A stretch of 64,000 nucleotides of DNA from assembly GCA_004020315.1 (NCBI GenBank), contig SAQG01000001.1, forward strand, positions 582,034 through 646,033, written 5' to 3'. The notes beneath the pieces are model-generated. The model did not search any database. It saw nothing but the letters and a program-made list of their open reading frames with translations, and was not told the origin of the DNA. Source of the stretch: Mesorhizobium sp. GTDB lineage: Bacteria > Pseudomonadota > Alphaproteobacteria > Rhizobiales > Rhizobiaceae. This document shows, piece after piece, positions 1 through 11,640 of the stretch. A program made the translations under genes and the position numbers. Every line of letters begins with the position of its first letter. Position 1 is the stretch's first letter.

Positions 1-1001
1 ATCACCGGTGGAAGCGCGACAAGGTTGCGCATGCGCTCAACAGCAAGGGCATCACATGCGACATTGACGCGCTGGTGCCGTGCGAGCCGCAGACGCGTCG
101 GCGCGTCGTGTTCACCGCCCGGCGGAGCGAGGCCGGCATGCTGCTCGGATTCGTTCGGGCGCTGTCGTCCGAAGTCATTCCCATTGAGGAATGCCCGATC
201 TCGCTGCCCGAGATCGTCGCAAAGCTCGACGGTCTGAAAGCACTCGCCGAATTGGTTTGCGCAACGACGAAATCGTTCCGCATGACGGTCACTGCGACCG
301 GTTCCGGCCTTGATGTCGCGGTTCACGAGTCCGGCAAGCTCGGCGAGAACCAGCGCCGCGTCGCCTCCAATTTCGTCATCGCTCAGGGGCTGGCCAGGCT
401 TTCGATCGATGCCGAGATCATCATCGAGCCCAAAAAGCCGGTTGTCACCTTCGGTGGCATTGCCGTTGCGGTGCCGCCGGGCGCCTTCCTGCAGGCCACC
501 GAGGCCGCCGAGCAGGCGATGGCGGACATCGTCGGCCGGCACCTCGCGCGCGCCAAAAAGGTCGCCGACCTCTTCGCCGGCGGCGGCAGCTTTGCGCCAC
601 GCCTCGCCGCGAAGTCGGAGGTCCATGCGGTGGAGGGCGATGCGGCTGCGCTTTCGGCGCTCGACCGGGCGTTCCGTTTCGCCAGCGGTCTGAAACGGGT
701 GACCAGCGAACGCCGCGACCTGTTCCGGCGGCCGCTCACATTCAAGGAGTTGAATGCCTTTGATGGTGTCGTCTTCGATCCACCCCGCGCCGGCGCCGAG
801 GACCAGTCGAAGCAGATCGCCCGATCCGACGTGCCCTTTATCGCAGCGGTTTCCTGCAATCCGGTGACGCTGGCGCGCGACCTGCGCATCCTCATCGACG
901 GCGGCTACACGCTGAAAAGCGTGACGCCGATCGACCAGTTCCTGTGGTCGCCGCATGTCGAGGCGGTCGCGCTTCTGGAGAAGCCGAGGCGAAGGCGGTA
1001 A
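1..1001 (+). CDS. Class I SAM-dependent RNA methyltransferase, TrmA/RumA family (5' end missing)
   Basis: The reading frame is open to the left edge (codons start at position 3), so the N-terminus lies outside the window. The visible part has early cysteines (ITC...VPC...EEC) that fit the 4Fe-4S site of RumA-type enzymes. It also has a SAM-binding stretch (VADLFAGGGSF), the DPPRAG motif and the catalytic-cysteine motif SCNP close to the C-terminus. The family transfers a methyl group to C5 of uridine in 23S rRNA or tRNA. Which uridine is modified cannot be told from this fragment. Family assignment is firm; the RlmD versus TrmA role is open. Confidence 0.9.
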   Translation, partial: HRWKRDKVAHALNSKGITCDIDALVPCEPQTRRRVVFTARRSEAGMLLGFVRALSSEVIPIEECPISLPEIVAKLDGLKALAELVCATTKSFRMTVTATGSGLDVAVHESGKLGENQRRVASNFVIAQGLARLSIDAEIIIEPKKPVVTFGGIAVAVPPGAFLQATEAAEQAMADIVGRHLARAKKVADLFAGGGSFAPRLAAKSEVHAVEGDAAALSALDRAFRFASGLKRVTSERRDLFRRPLTFKELNAFDGVVFDPPRAGAEDQSKQIARSDVPFIAAVSCNPVTLARDLRILIDGGYTLKSVTPIDQFLWSPHVEAVALLEKPRRRR

Positions 1002-1039
1002 AGGTCTACATTTGTTGAGCTTGAATTTCGCGTAGAATG

Positions 1040-1074
1040 AGCATATTTTGATCGTATCCTGTTCAAAATGTGCT
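1040..1074. promoter_or_regulatory. Imperfect inverted repeat, probable operator of the Xre/RES module
   Basis: Two 14-base arms, AGCATATTTTGATC (1040-1053) and GTTCAAAATGTGCT (1061-1074), pair at 12 of 14 positions around a 7-base centre. The repeat ends 11 bases before the antitoxin start codon and directly abuts its AGGAA ribosome-binding site (1075-1079). Antitoxins of Xre type commonly repress their own operon by binding such dyads. The symmetry is seen directly; the function is inferred. Confidence 0.6.
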
Positions 1075-1085
1075 AGGAACCTGTT

Positions 1086-1457
1086 ATGAATACCGCAGCC
1101 CTCGACATTCGAGCATCGCGCTTTGGCGAGGAACGGACGCCATTTCTTTCGGCAAGACGGGTGGCTGAACTGCTGGGCGTCAATCTGACCGAACTGGCGG
1201 GCCTGATCGGCGTCGCGCGCAATACGCTTGCCGCCAAGACCGGCGCGCGCAAGGTCGACGCCGCACTTAGTCCGATTGTCCGCATCCTGGCGATGGCAGG
1301 CGAGATGGCCGGCGATGAACAGCGTGCGGCGCTCTGGTTCAAGCATCAGCCGATCCCCGGCTGGGCGGGAAAGACCGCATACGATCTCGTTCGAGAGGGC
1401 AAGACGGACAAGGTGCTTGCCTATCTGGAGGCAGTCCGCTCCGGCATCTATGCCTGA
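1086..1457 (+). CDS. Xre/MbcA/ParS-type antitoxin
   Basis: A 123-residue protein with an N-terminal helix-turn-helix-like part (SARRVAELLGVNLTELAGLIGVARNTL) and a C-terminal DUF2384-type toxin-binding part (AMAGEMAGDEQRAALWFKHQPIPGWAGKTAYDLVREGK...YLEAVRSGIYA). This is the standard architecture of antitoxins partnered with RES toxins. Its last codons overlap the toxin start by 8 bases, which indicates translational coupling. An AGGAA ribosome-binding site lies 6 bases before the ATG. It should neutralise the RES toxin and repress the operon through the dyad at 1040-1074. Confidence 0.9.
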   Translation: MNTAALDIRASRFGEERTPFLSARRVAELLGVNLTELAGLIGVARNTLAAKTGARKVDAALSPIVRILAMAGEMAGDEQRAALWFKHQPIPGWAGKTAYDLVREGKTDKVLAYLEAVRSGIYA

Positions 1458-1956
1458 AAACAGACTGAGCCTATGGCGTGCCTTCGTGCCGCGTTGGGCG
1501 CATCTGCCGCTTTCCGGCGAAGGAGCGGCCCGCTTTGGCGGTCGCTGGAATCCGGTGGGCACGCCGACGATCTATGCCGCGCGGGAATTGTCCACGGCTT
1601 GGGCGGAGTACAATCAGGGCTTTGTCCAGCATCCAGCGCTGATTGCGCAGCTCGAACTTTCAGGCGCGCGGTTGGCCGATCTGACGGACGCTGACGTGCT
1701 GACCAAGCTCGGCGTGACGGCAGACATTCACCGATGTGAATGGCGCGACATCATGGTTCAGGGCTCGGTGCCTGAGACGCACACGCTGAGAGATCGCCTG
1801 CTTGCCGATGGGCAGCACGGCGTGATCTACCCCTCCTTCATGTCTCCGGGCGGCACATGCGTCGCGGTGTGGCGATGGAACGAGAGCAACGCACCCCGTC
1901 TGAAGGTCATCGATCCCGACCATCGCTTGCCGAAAACCCCAGCTTCCTGGCTGTAG
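1450..1956 (+). CDS. RES-domain toxin
   Basis: A 168-residue RES protein. The start at 1450 was chosen because it is the first ATG after which the protein matches the family, and because it overlaps the antitoxin stop. The family's conserved residues are visible: Arg32 in GGRWNPVG, Tyr42 in TPTIYAAREL, Glu53 in TAWAEY and a serine in YPSFMSPGG. RES toxins deplete NAD+ (as NAD+ phosphorylase or glycohydrolase) or ADP-ribosylate a target. Which of these applies here is unknown. All the key residues look intact, so the toxin is probably functional. Confidence 0.9.
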   Translation: MPENRLSLWRAFVPRWAHLPLSGEGAARFGGRWNPVGTPTIYAARELSTAWAEYNQGFVQHPALIAQLELSGARLADLTDADVLTKLGVTADIHRCEWRDIMVQGSVPETHTLRDRLLADGQHGVIYPSFMSPGGTCVAVWRWNESNAPRLKVIDPDHRLPKTPASWL

Positions 1957-1983
1957 GGCAGTTCGAAACTGACCGGGAGACGG

Positions 1984-2373
1984 CTATGCTTCTTGCACGC
2001 CCTCATATCCGGCCGCCTTTGCGGCCTTGACGAACTTTCGGTCAAAAGTCGCGAAGCCGGCGCAGTGAGCGGACTTGCCCAGATGCAGAGCATCAGCGAA
2101 ATCGAATCCCTTTTCCGAGAGGTCAAGCGCGGACGACACGACCGCTCCGTCCTCCACCTCCACCGTGGGGAGCCCACCAAATGCCCGTAGCGTGCGGGCG
2201 ATTTCGAGCGGCGCAAAACCATAGGTGCTGCGCAACACCCACTCGACCTCCAAGATCACCGTGACGCCGACAAAGACCGGATGGCCGTCGATCAGCGCTC
2301 GGGCGCGGGGAGACTGCTTGGGATGATCGCCCGTCAGGTAACGGACGATAAGATTGGTATCAATCGCGAGCAT
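1984..2373 (-). CDS. VapC-like PIN-domain ribonuclease toxin
   Basis: A 129-residue PIN domain that starts MLAIDTNLIVRYL. Asp5, Glu44 (in LEVEW), Asp94 (in DFADALHL) and Asp111 (in FATFDRKF) are in the positions of the acidic metal-binding residues. The family cleaves RNA, often tRNA. A longer reading frame exists upstream, but the ATG at 2373 gives the canonical PIN N-terminus and overlaps the end of the AbrB-type antitoxin by 14 bases. The gene converges on the RES toxin, with only 27 bases between the two stop codons. Confidence 0.9.
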   Translation of the reverse strand: MLAIDTNLIVRYLTGDHPKQSPRARALIDGHPVFVGVTVILEVEWVLRSTYGFAPLEIARTLRAFGGLPTVEVEDGAVVSSALDLSEKGFDFADALHLGKSAHCAGFATFDRKFVKAAKAAGYEGVQEA

Positions 2374-2635
2374 GGCGCCGCCGCGCTTCGGCCAGCACAC
2401 CCGCCTCCATTTCTTCCAATGTCTTCGGCCTGCCTCTATGGGGCAGGGATCCAAACACGTCCTCTGGCCGCGTCTCGGCGAAGACCGGCGCAGGCTTCAG
2501 TAGCACGCCCTCCGGAGTATCTTCGACCAGAAGGCGTGTGCCGGCGCCCCATTCCCTCCGTTTCCGGATCGCGCTGGGCAGGATGACCTGTCCCTTCGTC
2601 GAAACAGTGGTTGTGAGCTTTTCTGGAGCAGCCAT
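2360..2635 (-). CDS. AbrB/SpoVT-fold antitoxin (VapB-like)
   Basis: A 91-residue protein with the swapped-hairpin AbrB DNA-binding motif (TTTVSTKGQVILPSAIRKRREWGAGTRLLVE, about residues 8-40) and a C-terminal tail expected to wrap the PIN toxin. It is the first gene of a two-gene operon with the VapC-like toxin and overlaps it. AbrB-type antitoxins usually bind their own promoter. The short repeat upstream at 2654-2670 is a candidate site. Confidence 0.88.
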   Translation of the reverse strand: MAAPEKLTTTVSTKGQVILPSAIRKRREWGAGTRLLVEDTPEGVLLKPAPVFAETRPEDVFGSLPHRGRPKTLEEMEAGVLAEARRRHARD

Positions 2636-2653
2636 AACGGCTTATCCCTTAGT

Positions 2654-2670
2654 GTAAGACGATCGTAAGA
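2654..2670. promoter_or_regulatory. Repeat upstream of the AbrB/VapC operon, possible operator
   Basis: GTAAGA occurs twice (2654-2659 and 2665-2670) with an 11-base period, close to one helical turn. The 8-base palindrome ACGATCGT (2659-2666) bridges the copies. The element lies 18 bases upstream of the antitoxin start on the minus strand. Its position fits an autoregulatory site, but the motif is short and could be chance. Confidence 0.3.
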
Positions 2671-2916
2671 TAGCTGGAGATCGCGCCGACTTCAAGGCTC
2701 TGAAGCCGAGACTGCGGTGTTAGCCGGGCATCTGCAGGATGCGTTCCACGAAGACGGGCATGACTTCGGTGCCACTTGTGGACGTCTATCATCACAGCAC
2801 CGGGAGATGTGACTCTGGCGGTTGCCGCCACCCCTACAGTCACTTGCCAAGGATTGTGGGCGGCAGCGGCGGAGAGGGCCGGTTTTTCGCGACCCCAATA
2901 GCTGGCGCGGCCGATC

Positions 2917-4329
2917 TCAGACCCTTGTGCCGCCGACCGTCATCTGGTTCATCCTGAGATGCGGCTGGCCGACGCCTACTGGCACGCCCTGGCCGGCCTT
3001 GCCGCACATGCCGATGCCAGTGTCGAGCTTCATGTCGTTGCCGATCATCGAAACGCGATGCATGGCATCGGGCCCATTGCCGATCAGCATGGCGCCCTTG
3101 ATCGGCTGCGTCACCTTGCCGTTCTCGATCATGTAGGCCTCCGTGCAGCCGAACACGAATTTGCCCGAGGTGATGTCGACCTGGCCGCCGCCGAAGGAGA
3201 CGGCATAGATGCCGTTCTTGACCGAGGCGATGATTTCGTCCGGCTGCATGTCGCCTGACGTCATGTAGGTGTTGGTCATACGCGGCATCGGCTGATGCGC
3301 GTAGCCTTCGCGCCGTCCGTTGCCGGTGGCGTTCATGCCCATCAGCCGGGCGTTCTGGCGGTCCTGCATGTAGCCGACAAGCTTGCCGTCGTCGATCAGC
3401 ACGTTGCGCGCCGACGGCGTGCCTTCGTCATCGACGGTCAGCGAGCCGCGCCGTTCGGCCATTGTGCCGTCGTCCACGACGGTGACACCTTTCGCCGCCA
3501 CCTGCTGGCCCATCAGCCCGGCGAAGGCTGATGTCTTCTTGCGGTTGAAGTCGCCTTCCAGCCCGTGGCCGACGGCCTCGTGCAGCATCACGCCCGGCCA
3601 GCCGCTGGACAGCACGATGTCGAACGTGCCGGCCGGCGCCGGGATGGCCTCGAGATTGACCAGCGCTTGCCGCAGCGCTTCCTTAGCGGCGTGCTTCCAG
3701 CTCTCCTCGACCAGGAATTCGCCAAAGCCTTTGCGTCCGCCCATGCCGTAGGAACCGCTCTCCTGGCGGTCGCCGTTGCCGACCACCACCGACACGTTGA
3801 TCCTGACCAGCGGGCGGATGTCGCGCACCATCTGGCCGTCGGCCCGCACGATCTCGACATGCTGCCAGGAGGCGGCGAGCGACGCCGTCACCTGTCGCAC
3901 GCGCGGATCCTCGGCTCGCAGCCATGCATCGATTTCCTGAAGGAGTTTGGCCTTGGCCTCGAAGGAGGGCGAGGGGATCGGGTTCTCGTCGCCATAGAGA
4001 TGGCGGTTGGTGCGGGCGGGAGCCGCAGCAAGCGTGCCGGAGTAGCCGCTCTTGACCGTTGATACGGCGTCGGCCGCACGCAGCAGCGATGCTTCCGAAA
4101 GGTCGCTGGAATGCGCGTAGCCACTCGCTTCGCCAGCGACGGCGCGCAGGCCAAAGCCTTGGTCAGTGTTGAAATTGGCGGTCTTCAGCCGGCCATTGTC
4201 GAACATCAGCGCTTCGCTCTCGCTGTATTCGAGGAACAGCTCGCCGTCGTCGGCGCCGTTGATGGTCTCGGCGACGATCTGTTTGATGCGATCGTCGGAA
4301 ATGTCGAATTGGCCGATCAGGCTGTTCAT
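2917..4329 (-). CDS. tldD: Metalloprotease TldD
   Basis: A 470-residue protein of the usual length for TldD. It has the HExxxH zinc motif (LHEAVGHGLEG, near residue 250), the glycine-rich RKGFGEF segment and the C-terminal FGCTEAYMIENGKVTQPIKGAMLIGNG block. TldD acts with TldE/PmbA to process modified peptides and unfolded substrates in the cytoplasm. No tldE is present in this window. The start MNSLIGQFD at 4329 is the natural N-terminus. Confidence 0.95.
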   Translation of the reverse strand: MNSLIGQFDISDDRIKQIVAETINGADDGELFLEYSESEALMFDNGRLKTANFNTDQGFGLRAVAGEASGYAHSSDLSEASLLRAADAVSTVKSGYSGTLAAAPARTNRHLYGDENPIPSPSFEAKAKLLQEIDAWLRAEDPRVRQVTASLAASWQHVEIVRADGQMVRDIRPLVRINVSVVVGNGDRQESGSYGMGGRKGFGEFLVEESWKHAAKEALRQALVNLEAIPAPAGTFDIVLSSGWPGVMLHEAVGHGLEGDFNRKKTSAFAGLMGQQVAAKGVTVVDDGTMAERRGSLTVDDEGTPSARNVLIDDGKLVGYMQDRQNARLMGMNATGNGRREGYAHQPMPRMTNTYMTSGDMQPDEIIASVKNGIYAVSFGGGQVDITSGKFVFGCTEAYMIENGKVTQPIKGAMLIGNGPDAMHRVSMIGNDMKLDTGIGMCGKAGQGVPVGVGQPHLRMNQMTVGGTRV

Positions 4330-4411
4330 GGCGCGGGCCCTTCAATAAGCGATTTTACCGCATGTAGGCGCCAAGGCGCCGTTCGGCAAACTTCACAGTA
4401 ACACTACGGTC

Positions 4412-4903
4412 TTAAGTCAAGCGGCGTGCCATCACGATTTCGTCGATCTCGCGGCCTTCATGAACAAAGCCGGCAGGTATGCGGCCTATTTCGTGAAAAC
4501 CTTCTCGTTGATAAAATCGGATGGCCGCTAGATTTTCGGCGCTCACAGCCAACTCGACCTGCCTTATGCCCAATGCTCGGGCGTGATCGAGCAGCAGATT
4601 GAGCATCCCGACGGCGTTTCCGCCCCCTCGCTCGCTGTCGCGCAAATAGACCATGATGATGGTCGCGCGGTGCGCCATTTTGCTGGCCCGCTGCCGCATC
4701 AGTCCCATTATCCCGACGGGCTCGCCGTCCCGAAAGCTGACGACGACCGGGGTGTTCGTCAGGCGCTGCCGCCATTCCTCGTCGGGGAGGTTCTCCCATT
4801 CCGCTGCGCTGCTGGCGAAGGCTTCGGGTGCAGCGCGCAAAGCCTCCAGGCGGATTCGCTTGAAGGTCTCGAAGTCGTCCGGATCGAGCAGTTTTAAAGT
4901 CAA
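4412..4903 (-). CDS. GNAT-family N-acetyltransferase
   Basis: A 163-residue single-domain GNAT protein. The acetyl-CoA binding region is visible as MVYLRDSERGGGNAVGMLNLLLDHA, followed by the typical LAVSAENLAAIRFYQREGFHEIGRIP strand-helix end. The acceptor substrate cannot be deduced. It lies 10 bases downstream of the IalB gene on the same strand, so the two may be co-transcribed. Confidence 0.88.
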   Translation of the reverse strand: MTLKLLDPDDFETFKRIRLEALRAAPEAFASSAAEWENLPDEEWRQRLTNTPVVVSFRDGEPVGIMGLMRQRASKMAHRATIIMVYLRDSERGGGNAVGMLNLLLDHARALGIRQVELAVSAENLAAIRFYQREGFHEIGRIPAGFVHEGREIDEIVMARRLT

Positions 4904-4913
4904 ACGTGCAGTC

Positions 4914-5510
4914 TCAAGGCAGCGCGGCGAAACCGTCGGCGAAACCCTTGAGCTCGACCGGAATGCCGATGCCTTCCTCCGGCGTCTGGAAGACGATGAA
5001 GGTGGCTGACGTTCCGGTCTTCAGCGTGTCGAGCAGAGGCTTTTCGAGAATGACCTCGGCATAGCAGCCGTCCTGGAAGCAGCGCACGAAATAGGCCCGG
5101 CCGATGTCCTTGCCGTCGACATTGAGACCGAGCCCGTTGGGCAGCAGCACGCCGAGCGGCGCCAGCACGCGCAGGATTTCGGCCTTGTTGTCGGCGGTGC
5201 GCAGCACGACGACGGAAAGCCCCATCTCGGGACGGTCCTCTGCGACGACATTCTGCATCATCACGCATTGTTCCGATGTGGCGCCAGCCGGCGTGTCGCA
5301 GATGATCGACCACGCGCCATGCGTCGACCGCACCTTGCCGCTTGGCTGCGCGGCATTGGCCTGGCCGATGCCAGACAAGCCGACGCCAGATAGGCCCATG
5401 CTAGACACGGCAGCGAGAAGGATGACCTTCGCCAAGCTTCTCGAAAGCGCGAGTCTCGAAAGCCCAAGTCCCCAAAGCCAAGAGTTCATGACGGCTCCAT
5501 TGCGAATCAC
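4914..5510 (-). CDS. Invasion-associated locus B (IalB) family exported protein
   Basis: A 198-residue protein with a long hydrophobic N-terminus (LALSRSLAKVILLAAVSSMGLSG, then cleavage near QANAAQ). The IalB domain follows: HGAWSIICDTP...CVMMQNVV...VDGKDIGRAYFVRCFQDGCYAEVILEKPLL. Paired cysteines in the mature part fit a periplasmic disulfide protein. IalB proteins are widespread in Hyphomicrobiales and their function outside Bartonella is poorly defined. An alternative start (MNSWLWG) is at 5489. The gene is divergent from the cytochrome oxidase operon. Confidence 0.88.
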   Translation of the reverse strand: MIRNGAVMNSWLWGLGLSRLALSRSLAKVILLAAVSSMGLSGVGLSGIGQANAAQPSGKVRSTHGAWSIICDTPAGATSEQCVMMQNVVAEDRPEMGLSVVVLRTADNKAEILRVLAPLGVLLPNGLGLNVDGKDIGRAYFVRCFQDGCYAEVILEKPLLDTLKTGTSATFIVFQTPEEGIGIPVELKGFADGFAALP

Positions 5511-5854
5511 GGCACTTTAAGCCGCGCCAAGGGCAAGTAAAGGATGAGACCACTGCCGGCCTGCCTCGACCAAGGCAATTGTGCGCTTTTCCGTGCCAAA
5601 TTCGCCTGAATTGCGACCGCCCGGCGCATTTTGCCAGGACACTGCGCCGCTCGGGCTTCCGCGATCCGCCACCGCCGCGGCCGCCGCCAAAATGCACAGC
5701 CGCGCTTGCGCGCAAAAATGCCGCACGGTTTCCTCCGCTCCTTTCTTGCAGAGGCAAATAGAGTATGGTTTGAACCTGCCTCGGGACTGTCCGGGATTCC
5801 CGTCCCGGCGTTGTTCGATATTCTTGCGGTCCGATCGCGAGGAACTGGGAGATA
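5511..5854. other. Divergent intergenic region between ialB-like and coxB genes
   Basis: 344 bases with no supported gene. It must hold the promoters for both divergent transcripts. A GGGAG sequence (5847-5851) and a GAGG (5839-5842) precede the coxB start. No clear -35/-10 pair could be singled out by eye. Confidence 0.5.
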
Positions 5855-8453
<2,599 letters not shown>

Positions 8454-8475
8454 GCGGCTGCCTGGGCGAATACGG

Positions 8476-8499
8476 AACCGCCGGTCCGCCGGCGGTTTT
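8476..8499 (+). terminator. Rho-independent terminator between coxA and ctaB
   Basis: CCGCCGG (8478-8484) pairs perfectly with CCGGCGG (8489-8495) around a TCCG loop. The stem is extended by AA/TT and followed by TTTT. It lies 22 bases after the coxA stop codon. It would separate the coxBA transcript from, or attenuate it into, the downstream assembly genes. Confidence 0.7.
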
Positions 8500-8529
8500 G
8501 GCCAACGGAATGATGGACTTTAAGTACGC

Positions 8530-9474
8530 ATGGCCCTTGTCGACGACACATTGACTGACGAACCGGGCTTTCGAATGTCGGAAGCGACGGCGGGCGATTT
8601 CTTCGCCCTGTTGAAGCCGCGCGTCATGTCGCTGGTGGTGTTCACCGCCTTTGTCGGCTTGGTGGCGGCACCTGTGACCATCAATCCGCTTCTGGCGGTG
8701 ATCGCTATCCTGGCTATCGCCATTGGTGCCGGCGCGTCCGGCGCGCTCAACATGTGGTATGACGCCGATATCGATGCGGTGATGACCAGGACCGCTGGTC
8801 GTCCGGTGCCGGCCGGCCGCATCCGGCCTGGCGAGGCGCTGAGTTTCGGCCTGGTGCTGTCGGTGCTGTCGGTGCTGACGCTCGGCGTGCTGGTCAACTG
8901 GCTGTCGGCGACGCTGCTGGCCTTCACCATCTTCTTCTATGCCGTCGTCTACACGATGTGGCTGAAGCGCTGGACGCCACAGAACATTGTCATCGGCGGT
9001 GCTGCCGGCGCCATTCCGCCGGTGATCGGCTGGGCCGCAGTGACCGGAACCGTCAGCCTGGAAAGTGTCGTCCTGTTCCTGATCATCTTTTTATGGACGC
9101 CGCCGCATTTCTGGGCGCTCGCTCTCTTCAAGTCCGAGGACTATGCCAGGGCCGGCATTCCGATGATGCCGAATGTCGCCGGCCACGCTTCGACCCGACG
9201 CCAGATCTTTGCCTACGCGCTGATCCTTGCGCCGGTTGGCGTGCTGCCATGGATGCTTGGTTTCACCACGCCCGCCTATGGCGTGTTTGCGGTGCTGCTT
9301 GGCGCCGGCTTCGTCTGGTATGCGTGGCAGGTGCTGCAGATGGCGGACGATGACCATGTCATGAAACCGGCCAAGGCATTGTTCGGCTATTCGCTGCTCT
9401 ACCTCTTTGCCATCTTCGCCGTCTACCTTGCCGACTGCGTTGTCGGGCGCGTTCTGGCCATGGGCGGAGCATGA
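8530..9474 (+). CDS. ctaB: Protoheme IX farnesyltransferase (heme O synthase)
   Basis: A 314-residue UbiA-family membrane prenyltransferase with multiple helices. The first aspartate-rich motif is [24 protein letters not shown]. It attaches a farnesyl group to heme b to make heme O, the precursor of the heme a used by CoxA. Its stop overlaps the start of the small coxF-like gene (ATGA), showing coupling. Confidence 0.96.
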   Translation: MALVDDTLTDEPGFRMSEATAGDFFALLKPRVMSLVVFTAFVGLVAAPVTINPLLAVIAILAIAIGAGASGALNMWYDADIDAVMTRTAGRPVPAGRIRPGEALSFGLVLSVLSVLTLGVLVNWLSATLLAFTIFFYAVVYTMWLKRWTPQNIVIGGAAGAIPPVIGWAAVTGTVSLESVVLFLIIFLWTPPHFWALALFKSEDYARAGIPMMPNVAGHASTRRQIFAYALILAPVGVLPWMLGFTTPAYGVFAVLLGAGFVWYAWQVLQMADDDHVMKPAKALFGYSLLYLFAIFAVYLADCVVGRVLAMGGA

Positions 9475-9638
9475 CTATGGTCGACAAGAAGCTTGAACTC
9501 GTCACGCTGACTGAGCGCCAGCAGAAGGCCCGGCGCAGCCGCTCGGTAGCCATCGGCCTGGCACTGGCGGTGCTTGTCGTCATCTTCTATATCGCGACCG
9601 TCGTGAAATTCGGTCACAACCTCACCGGAACGATGTGA
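9471..9638 (+). CDS. coxF: CoxF-like small membrane protein
   Basis: A 55-residue reading frame whose ATG overlaps the ctaB stop codon (ATGA). It starts [13 protein letters not shown], has one transmembrane helix ([21 protein letters not shown]) and ends shortly before ctaG. A protein of this size and topology between ctaB and ctaG is characteristic of rhizobial cox operons. Its biochemical role is not established. The name rests on gene position and topology. Confidence 0.8.
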   Translation: MTMVDKKLELVTLTERQQKARRSRSVAIGLALAVLVVIFYIATVVKFGHNLTGTM

Positions 9639-9646
9639 GGCTTAAG

Positions 9647-10288
9647 ATGAACCGCCAAACAGTGACCCATCCTCAAAAGAAGAACACCAACCGCATCGTC
9701 GCCGGCGTCTGCATTGCCTTTTTCGGCGGCATGATCGGCATGGCCTATGCTGCGGTGCCGCTCTACGCGATGTTCTGCCAGGCGACCGGTTACGGCGGCA
9801 CCGTCAAACGCGCAACGCAACAATATGCCGACCGCGTGCTCGACCGCGATATCACCATCCGTTTCGACGCCAACACAGTCGGCGTGCCCTGGCAGTTCCA
9901 GCCGGTCGCCCGCTCGGTAACCATCAAGATAGGCGAGACCGCGCAGGCGCATTATAGCGCCACCAACAAGTTCGTCCGCGCCACCACCGCCCGCGCGACC
10001 TTCAACGTACAGCCGGAACTGGCGGGATCTTACTTCAACAAGGTCGAGTGTTTCTGCTTTACCGACACGACGTTGAAGCCTGGCGAGACGCTGGACATGC
10101 CGGTCGTGTTCTATGTAGATCCCGACATCGTCAATGCGCCGGAGCTGAAGGACTTGAAGACGATTACCCTGTCCTACACGATGTTCCCGGTCGAGAAGAA
10201 CGAGAAGAACAAGCCGGTGGCGTCGACAGTGCCGGCCGAAGGCACAAGCAACAAAGTTTCACATACCGAAGGAAGCCTCGGGGGTTGA
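9647..10288 (+). CDS. ctaG: Cytochrome c oxidase assembly protein CtaG/Cox11
   Basis: A 213-residue Cox11-type copper chaperone. One N-terminal helix ([21 protein letters not shown]) is followed by a periplasmic immunoglobulin-like domain with the copper-binding motif [15 protein letters not shown]. It delivers copper to the CuB site of CoxA. The ATG at 9647 was preferred over the upstream GTG at 9635, which overlaps coxF. The next gene, coxC, begins one base after its stop. Confidence 0.95.
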   Translation: MNRQTVTHPQKKNTNRIVAGVCIAFFGGMIGMAYAAVPLYAMFCQATGYGGTVKRATQQYADRVLDRDITIRFDANTVGVPWQFQPVARSVTIKIGETAQAHYSATNKFVRATTARATFNVQPELAGSYFNKVECFCFTDTTLKPGETLDMPVVFYVDPDIVNAPELKDLKTITLSYTMFPVEKNEKNKPVASTVPAEGTSNKVSHTEGSLGG

Positions 10289-10289
10289 T

Positions 10290-11171
10290 ATGGCAGACGC
10301 GCACGCAAAACCACAACATGACTACCATCTCGTCGACCCGAGCCCGTGGCCTTTCCTCGGCTCGGTCGGCGCGTTGGTCACCGCGATCGGCGGCGTCTGT
10401 TACATGCAGTATCTCAAGGGCAGCGATTTCCCGATCTTCGGCTTCAACATCGCCAATCCGTGGCTGTTCTACATCGGCCTTTTGATCGTCATCTACACCA
10501 TGTACGCCTGGTGGTCAGATACCATCAAAGAAGCGCATGAAGGCCACCACACGCGTGTCGTGTCGCTGCATCTGCGCTACGGCATGATCATGTTCATCGC
10601 TTCCGAGGTGATGTTCTTCGTCGCCTGGTTCTGGGCTTTCTTCGACGCCAGCCTGTTTCCCGGCGAGGCACAGCAATACGCCCGCACCGCCTTCACCGGC
10701 GGTGTCTGGCCACCGAAGGGTATCGAGGTCCTCGACCCCTTCCACCTGCCGCTCTACAACACCGTCATCCTGCTTTTGTCGGGCACTACGGTGACCTGGG
10801 CACACCACGCGCTCCTTCATGGCGATCGCAAGGGGCTGATCAACGGCCTGGTGCTGACCGTCGGTCTCGGCATGCTGTTCACCATGGTGCAAGCTTACGA
10901 GTACATCCACGCGCCGTTCGGCTTCAGGGATTCGATCTACGGCGCCACTTTCTTCATGGCGACCGGCTTCCACGGCTTCCACGTCATCATCGGCACCATC
11001 TTCCTGCTGGTCTGCCTGGTCCGTGCGATGAAGGGCGATTTCACGCCCAAGCAGCATTTCGGCTTCGAGGCGGCCGCCTGGTATTGGCACTTCGTCGACG
11101 TGGTCTGGCTGTTCCTGTTCGCGTCGATCTATGTCTGGGCCTCGAGCGGCGCGGTCATCGAAGGCCACTGA
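10290..11171 (+). CDS. coxC: Cytochrome c oxidase subunit III
   Basis: A 293-residue subunit with about seven transmembrane helices. Conserved segments are [60 protein letters not shown] and [14 protein letters not shown]. It stabilises the core and supports proton uptake. It closes the oxidase block and is followed by a hairpin with a T-rich tail. Confidence 0.97.
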   Translation: MADAHAKPQHDYHLVDPSPWPFLGSVGALVTAIGGVCYMQYLKGSDFPIFGFNIANPWLFYIGLLIVIYTMYAWWSDTIKEAHEGHHTRVVSLHLRYGMIMFIASEVMFFVAWFWAFFDASLFPGEAQQYARTAFTGGVWPPKGIEVLDPFHLPLYNTVILLLSGTTVTWAHHALLHGDRKGLINGLVLTVGLGMLFTMVQAYEYIHAPFGFRDSIYGATFFMATGFHGFHVIIGTIFLLVCLVRAMKGDFTPKQHFGFEAAAWYWHFVDVVWLFLFASIYVWASSGAVIEGH

Positions 11172-11193
11172 ACTCTTCTTGAGGAAACCGATG

Positions 11194-11227
11194 AGGCGGC
11201 TGCGGCGACGTGGCCGCCTTATCTTTT
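11194..11227 (+). terminator. Probable rho-independent terminator after coxC
   Basis: AGGCGGC (11194-11200) pairs with GCCGCCT (11213-11219) over a 12-base loop. A TTATCTTTT tail follows. It begins 22 bases after the coxC stop and ends before the DUF983 gene. Confidence 0.55.
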
Positions 11228-11253
11228 GGGGTGAAGGGCACTAAGGTATCGCA

Positions 11254-11640
11254 ATGAGCGACGACAAGGCGATCTGGCCGCCAATCGATCCGATTTCGGC
11301 CGGCCTGCACGGCAGCTGCCCGCGCTGCGGCGAGGGACGGCTGTTTTCCGGCTTCCTCACCGTCGGCAAACGCTGCGCCAATTGCGGTCTCGACTATTCC
11401 TACGCCGACGCCGGCGACGGGCCGGCGGTGTTCGTCATTCTGATCATCGGCTTCATCGTCGTCGGGCTGGCGCTGTGGATGGAGGTGACGCTGAACCCGC
11501 CGCTCTGGCTGCACCTGGTGCTGTGGATACCGCTGACGCTGGTGCTTTGCCTTGGGGCGCTCAGGCTGATCAAGGGCGTGCTCTTGACGCTGCAATACCG
11601 CAACAAGGCGGCGGAGGGCAGGCTGGACCTGGGCGAATGA
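11254..11640 (+). CDS. DUF983 family membrane protein
   Basis: A 128-residue protein. Its N-terminal half carries two CxxC pairs (SCPRCGEG and CANCGLD, a probable zinc ribbon). Two hydrophobic helices follow (VFVILIIGFIVVGLALWM and LHLVLWIPLTLVLCLGALRLI). DUF983 genes sit regularly between coxC and surf1 in alphaproteobacteria, which suggests a role in oxidase biogenesis; the exact function is unknown. Its stop overlaps the start of surf1 (ATGA). Confidence 0.88.
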   Translation: MSDDKAIWPPIDPISAGLHGSCPRCGEGRLFSGFLTVGKRCANCGLDYSYADAGDGPAVFVILIIGFIVVGLALWMEVTLNPPLWLHLVLWIPLTLVLCLGALRLIKGVLLTLQYRNKAAEGRLDLGE

